NCBI RefSeq assembly: GCF_019602855.1
Contig: NZ_CP080767.1
Coordinates: forward strand, 1,612,001-1,676,000
DNA length: 64,000 bases
Reading direction: 5' to 3'
DNA from: Cupriavidus pinatubonensis
Lineage (GTDB): Bacteria > Pseudomonadota > Gammaproteobacteria > Burkholderiales > Burkholderiaceae
Shown: positions 47,024 through 56,148 of the stretch, in pieces
Layout: each line of letters starts with the position of its first letter
Numbering within the stretch: the first letter of the stretch is position 1
The notes under the pieces: generated by a model
What the model saw: the letters and a program-made list of their open reading frames with translations, nothing else
What the model was told of the DNA's origin: nothing
Databases searched by the model: none
Position numbers and translations under genes: made by a program

Positions 47024-47962
47024 ATGACGTCCGCGCTGAATTCCGACGACCTGGCGAGCTTTGTCTGCGTGGCCAACGCGCAAAGCATCTCGCGCGCCGC
47101 GCTGGAACTTGGTGCGGACCAGTCGACGGTAAGCCGCCAGATCGCACGGCTTGAAGCCGCACTCGATACGCGGCTGTTTCATCGCAGCGGACGCGGCGTG
47201 GTGCTGACCGAAGCGGGCGGCACGCTGCTCGGCTACGCGCGGCAAGTGGCGGCCACGCTAACCGAGGCGCGCGACGCCGTGCGCGCTTCGGCCGCGCAAG
47301 GGCCGGCGCAACTGGTCATCGCCGCGCAGCCCACCATTGCCAATACCGCTTTTGCGGCCATCGGCACCGCGCTCAAGGCACGTTTCCCGGCGACGAAACT
47401 TCGCTTTGTCGAAGGGCTGGCCAGTCCGGTACTAGCCTGGCTGGCCGCCGGAGAGATCGACGTGGCCTTGCTCTACCTGCCGGAACAACAGGGCGCACTG
47501 AAGGTGGATGTGCTGCTGGAAGAAGATCTGACGCTGGTCACGCCGACATCGTGGAGCCATCTGGGCCCGACGTTCCCGGCGCGGCGCCTCGGCGAGATTC
47601 CGCTGATCCTGCCGAGCACTGCCAACGGCCTGCGCGTGCTGGCCGAATCGCTCGCCACGCGCGTCGGCACCACGCTGAACATGGCAATGGAATGCGATGC
47701 TTCGAATACGGTGTCGATGCGGCTCGTGGAAGACGGATGCGGCGCAACGTTGCTGCCGTTCGCCGCGGTGGCCGATCGCGTTGCGCAGGGCCGGCTGCAT
47801 TCGGCGCGCGTGGTGGATCCTGTCGTCACGCGGCAGGTGGCCCTGACAACGGCGCGCAATCGTGCAGTCGTGCCGGAGTTGTGGGACATCATGCAGACGG
47901 TTCGGCAGTCGGTGCGCAGTATCGTGATGTCGGGGGCGTGGCCGGGGGCGCGGTTGGTTTAG
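47024..47962 (+). CDS. LysR-family regulator
   Basis: 312 residues. LysR helix-turn-helix (FVCVANAQSISRAALELGADQSTVSRQIARLEAAL) and effector domain. Starts ATG at 47024, seven bases after the GarR stop, so it is the last gene of the operon; a longer frame from 46865 overlaps garR and lacks homology. Probably regulates this operon and perhaps the divergent TPP gene. Confidence 0.88.
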   Translation: MTSALNSDDLASFVCVANAQSISRAALELGADQSTVSRQIARLEAALDTRLFHRSGRGVVLTEAGGTLLGYARQVAATLTEARDAVRASAAQGPAQLVIAAQPTIANTAFAAIGTALKARFPATKLRFVEGLASPVLAWLAAGEIDVALLYLPEQQGALKVDVLLEEDLTLVTPTSWSHLGPTFPARRLGEIPLILPSTANGLRVLAESLATRVGTTLNMAMECDASNTVSMRLVEDGCGATLLPFAAVADRVAQGRLHSARVVDPVVTRQVALTTARNRAVVPELWDIMQTVRQSVRSIVMSGAWPGARLV

Positions 47963-48005
47963 GCAGGAAGTTCACCGCTTCGAGATGCCGGGGTCCAGCC
48001 AGGGC

Positions 48006-48027
48006 GATGCCACGCAAGCGTGGCATC
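48006..48027. terminator. Perfect hairpin between convergent genes
   Basis: GATGCCACG-CAAG-CGTGGCATC is a 9-bp perfect stem (10 with the flanking C-G pair) with a tetraloop, placed between the LysR stop and the muconolactone isomerase stop. Strong candidate for a bidirectional terminator, though the T-run is weak on both sides. Confidence 0.65.
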
Positions 48028-48056
48028 GTGCCCCTTATGGCGTTCGTTCCGCGCGA

Positions 48057-48332
48057 TCAAACAGCCGAAGGATGGCGAGCCAACGGTGTGACCTGAATGT
48101 TCATGTACGGGAACAGCGGCAACGACGACAGCAGTTCGTGAAGCTCGTCGTGGCTGTCCACGTCGAATACGCTGATATTCGCGTAGCGCCCGGCCACGCG
48201 CCACAGGTGCGGCCACTTTCCGGCTTTCTGGATCTCGATGGCACGCGCCCTTTCGGCGGTCTTGATGGCTTCGGCGCGATCTGCCGGCAGGGAATCGGGG
48301 ATATTCACTTCCATCTGTACGCAGTAAAGCAT
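48057..48332 (-). CDS. mmlJ: Muconolactone isomerase family protein (MmlJ/CatC-like)
   Basis: 91 residues. Small decameric-type isomerase fold: MLYCVQMEVNIPDSLPADRAEAI, AGRYANISVFDVDSHDELHELLSSLPLFPYM. CatC proper converts muconolactone to 3-oxoadipate enol-lactone. Adjacent to a 4-methylmuconolactone methylisomerase and a transporter, so the version acting on methylmuconolactone (MmlJ) is more likely than CatC. Name inferred from context. AAGGAG precedes ATG. Confidence 0.82.
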   Translation of the reverse strand: MLYCVQMEVNIPDSLPADRAEAIKTAERARAIEIQKAGKWPHLWRVAGRYANISVFDVDSHDELHELLSSLPLFPYMNIQVTPLARHPSAV

Positions 48333-48371
48333 GGGGTCTCCTTGTGTGGAATGTCCTGGACGCCGAAGCGC

Positions 48372-48713
48372 TCAGCTTGCCGGTTCATCGCCGGCGACTG
48401 GCGCGGTACGGAAGGGCTTGAGTTGGCCGATGAAGGTCTTGCCGTGCTCGAACCAGGCCTTGCGGATGTCCGAGGCCATGTACGTCGCATAGGCGGCGTC
48501 ATCCTTGAACCAGCATTCGCCGATCGCATCGACATGGCCGATATCAAAGAAGGGCACGTGAGTGTCAGTGGGCTGCTCGGCGACGAGTCGGACTTCATAC
48601 TTGTGCAGGCCCGGCACATCGTGCGACATCTCGTAATGGCGCAGGCACTCCGCGCGGAACGTCTCGTCGGACATGCCGGCTGGTTTGACCAGCAGGTACA
48701 GCAAGCGAATCAT
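48372..48713 (-). CDS. mmlI: 4-methylmuconolactone methylisomerase
   Basis: 113 residues. Moves the methyl-bearing lactone from 4-methyl- to 3-methylmuconolactone. The segments [26 protein letters not shown] ([22 protein letters not shown]), AIGECWF and [18 protein letters not shown] ([20 protein letters not shown]) match the known MLMI family (EthD fold dimer) as remembered from Cupriavidus and Pseudomonas reinekei. H28 and H52 region are conserved. Start 48713 was chosen because the homology begins there. Co-directional with mmlJ, 39 bp apart. Confidence 0.82.
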
Positions 48714-48778
48714 GTTGGCTCCTCTGTCGATGTGTTGGTGTTCGTTTGTATCAGCCGCCGGTGCTGGCGCGGCGCCAT

Positions 48779-50065
48779 TCAGGATCGAGCGCTTGCCGGC
48801 TGGGCCAGCGGTGCGGCGGGAGAGTGCGCATCGGCTTCGCCGATGTTCTCGATCGCGATGCCGCGCGTCTCGGGCAGCAGCATGATGCCGAATACCGCAA
48901 AGGCGTAAGCGACCAGGCAGAACGTGCCCATGGCGTTGGCCAGGCCGATATGCGTGGACAGCACGCCGACGCCGACGACGGACCCCGCTCCAATCGACTT
49001 GCCCACGTTGTACGCGAATCCCATGCAAGTGGTGCGCACATTGGTAGGAAACAGTTCGCTCAGGAACGGGCCAAGCGCGGCGAACATGCCGATGGCGGAG
49101 AAACCCACCAGGAAGCCGAGAATCGCTGTCAGCGTGGTGTTCAGCGGCAAAAGCATATAGCTGACCGTCACGATCCATGCGCAGACAGACAGCAGGATCA
49201 GCGTAGGGCGCCTTCCGATGCGATCCGAGAGGTCAGCCGTCACCGCGAAGCCGCAGAAGGAGCCGAAGGCCATGATGAATACGGTGACGATCATCGAACC
49301 GGCCGCGACCTGCCGCTGGTTCAGCAGGGAAGGCAGCCAGACCAGGATGGCGTAGCAGCCGGCCTGCAGGCCGATGACCAGCACGCTGGACAGCGCTAGC
49401 GTACGGGCGTACTTGCGATTGAACACCGAGGACAGCGAGGCGCGCGGGGCGCGGCTCTGGCGTGCCCGTTCGAACATCGAAGAGTCCTTGACATGGCGCC
49501 GGATGAACAACACGATGAGGGCGGGGATGATACCGCTCCAGAACGCCACCCTCCACGCCATTTCCTTGGGCAGCCAGGCCAGCAGCAATGTGGCGACGAC
49601 GACCGCTAGTGCCCACCCCAGCGCGAAACCGGACTGCACGAAGCCGATGGCCTTGCCGCGATGCCTGGAGTCGATGACTTCTGCCATCAATGCCGCCCCG
49701 ACCGCCCATTCGCCGCCGAAGCCGAGGCCCTGCAGCGTACGGGCAATCAATAGCTGTTGGTAAGACTGGGCGAAGCCGGCGAGCACGCCGAACAAGGTAA
49801 ACCAGATGATTGCCAGCACCAGGATGCGTGCGCGGCCGTAACGGTCGCTCAGGATCCCGGCGCCCCAGCCGCCAATCGCGGTAACGACCAGCGCAACGGT
49901 CCCGAGGACGCCAACCTCGGCCTTGGTAAGGCCCCATGTAAGTGTGAGGGCCGGCAACAGGAAGCTGAACATCTGCATGTCGAAGGAATCCAGCGCCCAG
50001 CCGGAGTAGCAGGCCCAGAATGTCTTTTTCTGCTGGGGCGATCCAGCCTTGTACCAAGCAAACAT
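48779..50065 (-). CDS. mmlH: MFS transporter, aromatic acid/H+ symporter family (MmlH-like)
   Basis: 428 residues. Twelve predicted membrane segments; loop motif [16 protein letters not shown] (2-3) and [13 protein letters not shown] (8-9) are those of AAHS or sugar-acid symporters. The mml cluster of related strains has a methylmuconolactone transporter at this place, so uptake of methylmuconolactone or a related acid is likely. Start 50065 has CAGGAG upstream; the frame from 50116 is unnecessary. Confidence 0.85.
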
Positions 50066-50151
50066 GGTTGTCTCCTGAGGTGAGTCTTTTTTCGTTGTAG
50101 GTGCGGTACCGGGCATTGGATGGAACGATCCGCCGGCCCCTGCAGAGAAGG

Positions 50152-50814
50152 CTAGGCAAGCTCGGCCGTCGCCAGGGTGGTGAAATCAAGCTCCACGTCC
50201 GTGACCGACTGCAGTGCCTGTGGCGACATGTCGCCGATGATCTCGATGACGGCCACGCCCTGCGGGCCGATGGCGAAGGTGCCGAGTTCCGTGTACACCC
50301 GGCTGACGCAGGCCAGCCCGGTCAGCGGATAACTGCACTGGCGGCGCAGCTTGCTCGCGCCATCGCGGGTCATGTGGTCCATCATGACGAACACGCGCCT
50401 GGCGCCGATCGCGAGGTCCATAGCGCCGCCTACCGCCGGAATGGCATCGGGGTCTCCGGTGTGCCAGTTGGCCAGATCACCGTGCCCGGACACCTGGAAT
50501 GCGCCAAGCACGCAGATATCAAGATGGCCGCCGCGCATCATGCCGAAGGCGTCCGCATGGTGGAAGAACGCCGCGCCTTTTTCCAGCCGGACCGGTTCCT
50601 TGCCCGCGTTGATCAAATCAGGATCTTCTTGCCCCGGCTCGGCGGCCGACCATTGGCCCAGCACGCCGTTTTCGCTATGCAGGATGATTTCGCGATGCCG
50701 GGGCAGATGATTGGCGACCAGCGTCGGCAGGCCGATGCCGAGGTTCACGTACGATCCGTTCGGGATATCGCGCGCCACGCGCGCTGCCAGCAGGTTCTTT
50801 GCGACTTGGTCCAT
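50152..50814 (-). CDS. 3-oxoacid CoA-transferase, subunit B
   Basis: 220 residues. Beta subunit of a two-subunit CoA transferase (PcaJ/CatJ/ScoB type) that activates 3-oxoadipate or methyl-oxoadipate with succinyl-CoA. Seen: GSYVNLGIGLPTLVANHL, the catalytic Glu in LHSENGVLG, VFVMMDHMTRDGASKL and VTDVELDF. Follows subunit A with a 4-bp gap. In this position it would serve the methylmuconolactone route. Confidence 0.9.
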   Translation of the reverse strand: MDQVAKNLLAARVARDIPNGSYVNLGIGLPTLVANHLPRHREIILHSENGVLGQWSAAEPGQEDPDLINAGKEPVRLEKGAAFFHHADAFGMMRGGHLDICVLGAFQVSGHGDLANWHTGDPDAIPAVGGAMDLAIGARRVFVMMDHMTRDGASKLRRQCSYPLTGLACVSRVYTELGTFAIGPQGVAVIEIIGDMSPQALQSVTDVELDFTTLATAELA

Positions 50815-50818
50815 GATT

Positions 50819-51517
50819 TCAGCTCGCGTGCATGAGGTTGGCCTGCATGGCAGCGCTGTCGCGCAGCACCACGCGGCTGACGAAGATACCGGGCGTGACG
50901 ACGGCTTCCGGGTCCAGTTCACCTAGTTCGCAGATGCGTGCCACCGCGGCAATGGTCTGGCTGGCGGCCATGGCCATCACGGGGGCGAAGTTGCGTGCGG
51001 TCTTGTTGTAGACGAGATTGCCCCAGCGGTCGGCAGCGGCAGCGTTGATCAGTGCGACGTCGACATGGATCGGGTACTCAAGCACGTAGCCGCGTTCGTT
51101 GATCACGCGCGTCTCCTTGCCCTTCGCGAGCAACGTGCCATAGCCAGTGGGGGTGTAGAAGGCGCCGATGCCGCTGCCCGCGGCGCGCAGGCGTTCGGCG
51201 AGCGTGCCTTGCGGAACGACTTCCAGTTCGATCTCCCCGGCGCGGTACAGGGCTTCAAATACGTGGGCGTCGCGCTGGCGCGGAAAGGAGCACACCAGCC
51301 TGCGAACGCGGCGCGCCTTCAGCAACGCGGCCAGTCCGGTTTCACCATTGCCGGCGTTGTTGCTGACGACGGTAAGGTTAGTGGCGCCGTGTTCGATCAG
51401 CGCATCGATCAGTTCGTCGGGCATGCCCGCGCCACCGAATCCGCCGATCGCGATGGTGGCACCGTCCGGCACATCGTTCACGGCGTCGCGCGCTGTCCCA
51501 TAGAGCTTGTCAATCAT
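50819..51517 (-). CDS. 3-oxoacid CoA-transferase, subunit A
   Basis: 232 residues. Alpha subunit (PcaI/CatI/ScoA type), CoA-binding. ATIAIGGFGGAGMPDELIDALI, VVSNNAGNGETGLAALLKARRVRRLVCSFPR, and FYTPTGYGT are the family segments. ATG at 51517 chosen; the frame runs to 51637 without homology. First of the CoA-transferase pair. Confidence 0.9.
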   Translation of the reverse strand: MIDKLYGTARDAVNDVPDGATIAIGGFGGAGMPDELIDALIEHGATNLTVVSNNAGNGETGLAALLKARRVRRLVCSFPRQRDAHVFEALYRAGEIELEVVPQGTLAERLRAAGSGIGAFYTPTGYGTLLAKGKETRVINERGYVLEYPIHVDVALINAAAADRWGNLVYNKTARNFAPVMAMAASQTIAAVARICELGELDPEAVVTPGIFVSRVVLRDSAAMQANLMHAS

Positions 51518-51640
51518 GTCTCGCCTTCGTTGTTGTCTGGCGAAACAAGGTTGCCACGCTGCCCGGCGGTTCACAATTTCGACTTCTGCAAGCGCCCTTA
51601 GCGATGGCTTAAGTCCACCGGCGCGAGGCCGGCGCATGGG

Positions 51641-52555
51641 CTAGCTTCCTTCCGCGCCGGGCGCGTAGTGGCCGATCAGCAGATTGGCGAATTCACGTGC
51701 AAAGCTGGACAGGCCGTCCAGATCGCGCGCGCAAACCTGGAACGTGCGCACGGCCCAGTCATCGCGCAGGTTGCAAGCGCCAATCTGCTGCTGGCCCTTC
51801 AGGCGCACGAATGCTGCCTTTGGCATGATGGCAATCCCGGCGCCCGCGGCCACCATGCGGCAGATGGCGTCGTAGCTTGCGACATGCACGCGGATGGTCA
51901 TGGGCTTGTGCAGAGAGCCGGCCGCGCGCGTCATGAACATCTGGAACGCGCTGCCTTCGAGCAGCGCGACAAAGGCGTGGTCCAGGACTTGCCCGAACCA
52001 CACGTCCCGCTCGGCCAGGAGCGGGTGGCCCAGCGGAGCGACCACGATCAGCGAACTCTTGACGAACGGTACCGATTGCAGGCCCTGGGTCGGGATGTTG
52101 CCCGAGATGATGCCGAGATCCGTACCGCCTTCGCGTACCAGGCGCACGATATCGTCGCTCAGGCGCTCGCGCACTTCAATGCGCACATCGGGGTGGGTGG
52201 CCAGGTAGTCGCCGATGACCGGCGGCAGGTATTCCGTAATGGCCGTGGTGTTGGCCACCAGCTTGAGCTGCCCGCTCAGGCCCGTGGTGAACGGTTGCAG
52301 GTTTCCGGTCAGGCGTTCCAGTTCCGTCAGCACCACGCGCGCGTGCTGCAGATAGACCTCGCCGGCGGCGGTCAGCGTCACCCCCTGCGGCGAGCGTTCC
52401 AGCAAGCGCAAGCCCAGCGTATCTTCGAGGTTCTTGATCCGGTTGCTGACGGCCGGCACGGACAGGAACGATCGCTCGGCACCGCGGGTCAGGCTGCGCG
52501 TTTCCGCAACGTTGACGAACAGGCGGAAATCGGTAATGTCAAAGGGAACCGGCAT
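51641..52555 (-). CDS. LysR-family regulator of the mml-type cluster
   Basis: 304 residues. Helix-turn-helix FVNVAETRSLTRGAERSFLSVPAVSNRIKNLEDTLG, then effector domain with ITEYLPPVIGDYLATHPDVRIEVRE. Codirectional and upstream of the CoA transferase and transporter. Probably responds to a muconolactone or muconate, which is inference from location. ATG at 52555 chosen over 52582 because family N-terminus fits. Confidence 0.85.
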   Translation of the reverse strand: MPVPFDITDFRLFVNVAETRSLTRGAERSFLSVPAVSNRIKNLEDTLGLRLLERSPQGVTLTAAGEVYLQHARVVLTELERLTGNLQPFTTGLSGQLKLVANTTAITEYLPPVIGDYLATHPDVRIEVRERLSDDIVRLVREGGTDLGIISGNIPTQGLQSVPFVKSSLIVVAPLGHPLLAERDVWFGQVLDHAFVALLEGSAFQMFMTRAAGSLHKPMTIRVHVASYDAICRMVAAGAGIAIMPKAAFVRLKGQQQIGACNLRDDWAVRTFQVCARDLDGLSSFAREFANLLIGHYAPGAEGS

Positions 52556-52673
52556 TCTTCGAATCTCGCGGCGAACATTCACTGACCCGCGATGATAGCC
52601 GCGTCACCGCGGAATCGCCGCCAACTGCCTGTACCGCGCTGCCGCATGGCGCGGGGCGGCAGGCACGTCGTGC

Positions 52674-53564
52674 TTACCACGTGGCCGGCTCGAAGCGGAA
52701 GCCGGTCCCCTCGCGTCTGACATAGCCGCAATAGGGCTCGCCAAAGTGCACCGGCAGGATCAGTGCCTCACTGTCGGCGGCCTGGTTGAGGAGGGCGAGT
52801 CGCGTGCTGCGTGCCAGGTCAGGGCGTATGCAGTAGCCGGAGTTCACGTCGGGGCGCACGATCTGCAGCGGGCTGTGCAGGATATCGCCGCAGAATATTG
52901 CTTCCTCGCCCCGGGAGCGCACACGGAACGCGACCTGGCCAGGGCTATGGCCTGCCGCGGACTCGACCTGCAGGCAACCGGCAATTTCCTGCCCGGGCAT
53001 CATCATCTGCGCCAGGCCTTCGCTGACGACCGGCATCACGCTGTCGAAGAAAGACTCGCCGAATACGTCGACCACACCCGGCTCCTTGTTGCGTCCTTCC
53101 TCGCAGAAGACGAAGTCGTCCCTGGGAATGTAGTAGCGCGCGTTTGGAAAGGTCGGGACCCAGCGGTCGTCCTGCCAGGTAGTGTTCCAGCCGACGTGAT
53201 CGGCATGCAGGTGTGTCATGACGACATGCGTGACTTTCTCCGGCGGGGCGCCGGCCGCAATCATCCACTCGCGCACCAGCGTGTTGAGCATGTTCATGCG
53301 CGCGATGCCGGCCCGTGGCTTGAAGTTGCCCACGCCGGTATCAACCACGATGATGTTGCCGCCGGCATGCACCACCCAGAACTGGATCGTCACGATCAGC
53401 TTGTTCATATGGGGCATCCAGTGATGCGGCGCCATCCAGTCCGCGTTCGCGTCCAGCACGCCGCGGTCGATGTCGGGAAAGAGGAAGGCGGGATCGTGCG
53501 TCGGACCCGCGTACTCGAGAATGCGGGTGATCTTGAGGTCGCCGACTTTGCGCGTTTGCATCAT
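52674..53564 (-). CDS. Metallo-beta-lactamase-fold hydrolase
   Basis: 296 residues. Two-metal hydrolase: THLHADHVGW (HXHXDH), GHSPGQVAF (third ligand His), FCGDILHSPLQ (Asp). Similar to lactonase/glyoxalase II-like enzymes of catabolic clusters; a role as enol-lactone or methylmuconolactone hydrolase would fit but is not demonstrated. ATG at 53564 preceded by GGAGACAAGG. No signal peptide. Confidence 0.85.
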   Translation of the reverse strand: MMQTRKVGDLKITRILEYAGPTHDPAFLFPDIDRGVLDANADWMAPHHWMPHMNKLIVTIQFWVVHAGGNIIVVDTGVGNFKPRAGIARMNMLNTLVREWMIAAGAPPEKVTHVVMTHLHADHVGWNTTWQDDRWVPTFPNARYYIPRDDFVFCEEGRNKEPGVVDVFGESFFDSVMPVVSEGLAQMMMPGQEIAGCLQVESAAGHSPGQVAFRVRSRGEEAIFCGDILHSPLQIVRPDVNSGYCIRPDLARSTRLALLNQAADSEALILPVHFGEPYCGYVRREGTGFRFEPATW

Positions 53565-53777
53565 GTGCCTTGTCTCCATTGTCCGATGGTGCTGCTGCCA
53601 GCGCCCGCAGCACTCGCGGGTCGTGGTAGCGGTTGTCGGCGTAAAGGATCGGTGAATTTTCGAGCCCCGCAAATTTTCCAATCCGAAAGGGGGCTTTCAC
53701 GAGGCCTTATGCGCCGGCCAGACAGGGAGAAAAGTATGGACCCCGGCGGCTCGAACGTCCAAGACCAATGATGTCTC

Positions 53778-53802
53778 AACCCATACCTGTCAGGTATGGG
53801 TT
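53778..53802. promoter_or_regulatory. 25-bp palindrome, probable operator
   Basis: AACCCATACCTG-T-CAGGTATGGGTT is a perfect 12+12 inverted repeat centred on one T. It is too symmetric for chance and has no T-run for termination. About 214 bp upstream of the hydrolase start. The GTNAC-like halves resemble GntR-type sites only loosely. Confidence 0.6.
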
Positions 53803-53975
53803 GGTGGAGTCGAGCATAGATTCGCGTCGGATGTCTTCGTACGCCGGCCAGCGTCGCGCCAGCCGCGGAGGGCTGGCGTGTCGACGATGCGCTTGGCGTT
53901 CAGGACGATTGTCAATGGATGCGCTTCTCGGTTGCGCCGATGGCCCACCCTTGTCCTGTGGTGCTGGCGGTCAAA

Positions 53976-54008
53976 GGGCAGAGCCGGCCTGGATGGCCGG
54001 CCCTGCCT
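53976..54008 (-). terminator. Hairpin terminator after the tannase gene
   Basis: GGCAG/CTGCC and GCCGGCC/GGCCGGC (53983-53989 with 53995-54001) form a stem of about 12 bp immediately after the tannase stop on the minus strand, followed by TTTGACC. Confidence 0.55.
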
Positions 54009-54013
54009 GAAGG

Positions 54014-55759
54014 TCACTGCGTGGCGCAGGTAAAGCTCGCCGCCGCGTTGACGTCGCCCGAGCCGTTGTACTTAGGCCAGCTCGGATAGTCGCAAAGCGG
54101 TCGCGTCCGGCCCGGTACACCAACGGTGTCCTTCACCGTCAGCGAGGCCGGTGCCGTGTTCTTTTCGACCCAGTTCTCCAGCGCTGTCAGCGAGTCCCAC
54201 GAAGCGTTGAAGACCGAGCTCGCGGCATGACCATAGCCTGGGATCTCGTAGTAACGCATGAACGTGCTGACATTGCCTGCGCCCATCGTGCTCTGCACGC
54301 GCGTGAAATACTCTTCTGTCGACCGCGTGCTGACCAGCACGTCAGACATGCCGTGCGCCATCAGGATCTTGCCGCCCTTGGTCCTGAACGCGGAGAGGTC
54401 GGTCTTGTTGACGTCCTGGATGCCGGCGAGCTGGCTGATGCGGTCCTGCCACGAGCCCGGGTTCTGCGGGTCGAGCGTGAGCGAGTTGAAGGTCGGGTCG
54501 CGCGTCACGAAGTAGCGCGCCCACTGGTCCCAGAACACGCTTCCGTACGGGGCAGTCGTCGGCATCGGGTTTGCCGGGGCATCAAGGTTGAGTGCCAGTG
54601 CGATCACCGTGGCCTGAACGGAGGCATTTCCGGCGATGCCAAGATCCGCGCCCCAGACGTTGAAGCCCGGATAATGCTTTTCTCCGCTGCCCAGCGCATA
54701 GCCGAAGACAATTTCGGAGTTATAGACCTTCAGTGCACTGATCTGAGCGTCCGACAGGCAAGTGTCGCCGGTATCGCCGCCGTTGGCGCAGCGTACCGGT
54801 TGGCCGTTCAGCATCGCCGTCGATGGGTCGAAGTTGGCGTTGCAAGCGGAAATATTGCTGATCAGACCGTCCTTCACGCCGTCGAGGTTGTCGCAGGCGG
54901 CAATCGCAGCGTCGTAGAGCACTTTGCGCTTAGCCTGGTTCGGATAGGCGCCCGGCGCGGCCAGCGCGCGGGTGATACGGCCGAACTGCAGGTCCAGGCT
55001 CGCGGCATTCCAGGCAGGATAGAGCACGATGGCGCCATCCCAGTCCTGAGGCCAGCGCTGCACCACCGCCAGCGCTTCGCGGCCGCCGCTCGAGCCGCCC
55101 GCGAAGTAGGCCTTCTTCGGGCCATCGGCGGCGTAGTGCATCTGGATCAGCGCCACCGCAACGTCGCGGGTCTTCTTCAGCGCGTCGCCGGCGAAATTGC
55201 GCAGGGCTTCGTCATTGGTGCCGAACGAGCCGTCGCGGCTGCCTAGCGCACCGGCCTGGTGGCCCGAATCGCTGGCGAAGGTGGCATAGCCGCGCGCAAG
55301 CGGCGTGGGCTGGTCAGTCGGGCCGGCGGGCACATTGCCTGCCGTGTTGGGGATGGTGCCGTCGTAGCCGCCGCCGCCAAACATGACCACTTTCTGGTTC
55401 CAGCTCGCAGGCATGTCGACCTCGAACTTGATCGCCGGCGCAGTCGGGTCAACGGAGGTAATCGTGCCGGTCACCTTGCAATACTCGCCAGTGCCAAGCT
55501 GGCCGCCACCTGACGCAGGCACCTTGACCGCATCGTTGACGGTCGCTCCTTTGGTCGGCAAGCCGATGTTGCTGGCCGAAACGGTCCTGCCGGGCATGTT
55601 TTCGCACGACACCGGAGTCGCCGGGTGGTTACCGGCGTTGTTGTCGTCACCGCCTCCTCCGCCGCAGGCAGAAAGCATCAGCAACGCTGCCGTTGCAACG
55701 ACGTGGGGCGCCAGTCTGATTGTTGCTGGCAAAGGTCTGCATCCAATGTCTTTTGACAT
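54014..55759 (-). CDS. Tannase/feruloyl esterase family lipoprotein
   Basis: 581 residues. Secreted esterase of the tannase/MHETase/feruloyl esterase fold. A lipobox (LLMLSAC, Cys 32) follows the signal, with a Gly-rich linker, so it is predicted to be an outer-membrane-anchored lipoprotein. Nucleophile Ser in FAGGSSGGREAL, Asp in MAHGMSDVLVS and His in IPGYGHAASSV give the triad. Cys around VSCENMPG and CDNLDGVKDG (calcium site) also match. Substrate could be a phenolic ester; it precedes the aromatic/steroid cluster. Confidence 0.85.
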   Translation of the reverse strand: MSKDIGCRPLPATIRLAPHVVATAALLMLSACGGGGGDDNNAGNHPATPVSCENMPGRTVSASNIGLPTKGATVNDAVKVPASGGGQLGTGEYCKVTGTITSVDPTAPAIKFEVDMPASWNQKVVMFGGGGYDGTIPNTAGNVPAGPTDQPTPLARGYATFASDSGHQAGALGSRDGSFGTNDEALRNFAGDALKKTRDVAVALIQMHYAADGPKKAYFAGGSSGGREALAVVQRWPQDWDGAIVLYPAWNAASLDLQFGRITRALAAPGAYPNQAKRKVLYDAAIAACDNLDGVKDGLISNISACNANFDPSTAMLNGQPVRCANGGDTGDTCLSDAQISALKVYNSEIVFGYALGSGEKHYPGFNVWGADLGIAGNASVQATVIALALNLDAPANPMPTTAPYGSVFWDQWARYFVTRDPTFNSLTLDPQNPGSWQDRISQLAGIQDVNKTDLSAFRTKGGKILMAHGMSDVLVSTRSTEEYFTRVQSTMGAGNVSTFMRYYEIPGYGHAASSVFNASWDSLTALENWVEKNTAPASLTVKDTVGVPGRTRPLCDYPSWPKYNGSGDVNAAASFTCATQ

Positions 55760-56148
55760 TTGTGTTCTCCAGGTGTCTCCAGAAATGGGATAGCGCGGTA
55801 TAACCCGACGAGATATCCCGCGTGTACGTCTGCATTTGGCGTGCCTGACATAGTGCGGGGCCTGGAAGTGGAGCAGGAAATATGCAGCAGATTTCCTATG
55901 TGGTGCACGAGTACCGACGCAGGGGGCGACTCATTTGTTCCTGCGCGTGTTGGAGTGGAGCTTTTTCAAAGGCCTGAAGAATTGGCTGGTTGCCCTTGCA
56001 GCCCAATCAACCCGAATCAGAGGCGCGACGCGGTGCAGGATTTACAAAGTTTGGATCGCGCGGGGTAATGGACCAACGTCGAGTTGGAGGAATCCTCGCG
56101 GTGCAGCAACGCCGCGTCGAGCGTTGCCGCGTCCTCGTTGTGAGCGCT
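55760..56148. other. 389-bp intergenic region
   Basis: Lies between the tannase start and the hydratase stop, both minus strand. It must hold the tannase promoter. Only a weak inverted repeat CCAAC-N5-GTTGG (56073-56087) is seen. No supported gene. Confidence 0.4.

Larger units (their letters stand above)
53565..54013. promoter_or_regulatory. Intergenic region with a long palindrome and a terminator
   Basis: 449 bp without a supported gene. It contains the 25-bp palindrome at 53778-53802, the presumed upstream control region of the hydrolase gene, and the hairpin at 53976-54008 after the tannase gene. Short overlapping frames here lack homology and ribosome sites. Confidence 0.6.

Noticed and set aside
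48746..49399. 217-residue plus-strand frame opposite the transporter
   Set aside because: Antisense to a twelve-segment MFS gene; low-complexity and no ribosome site.
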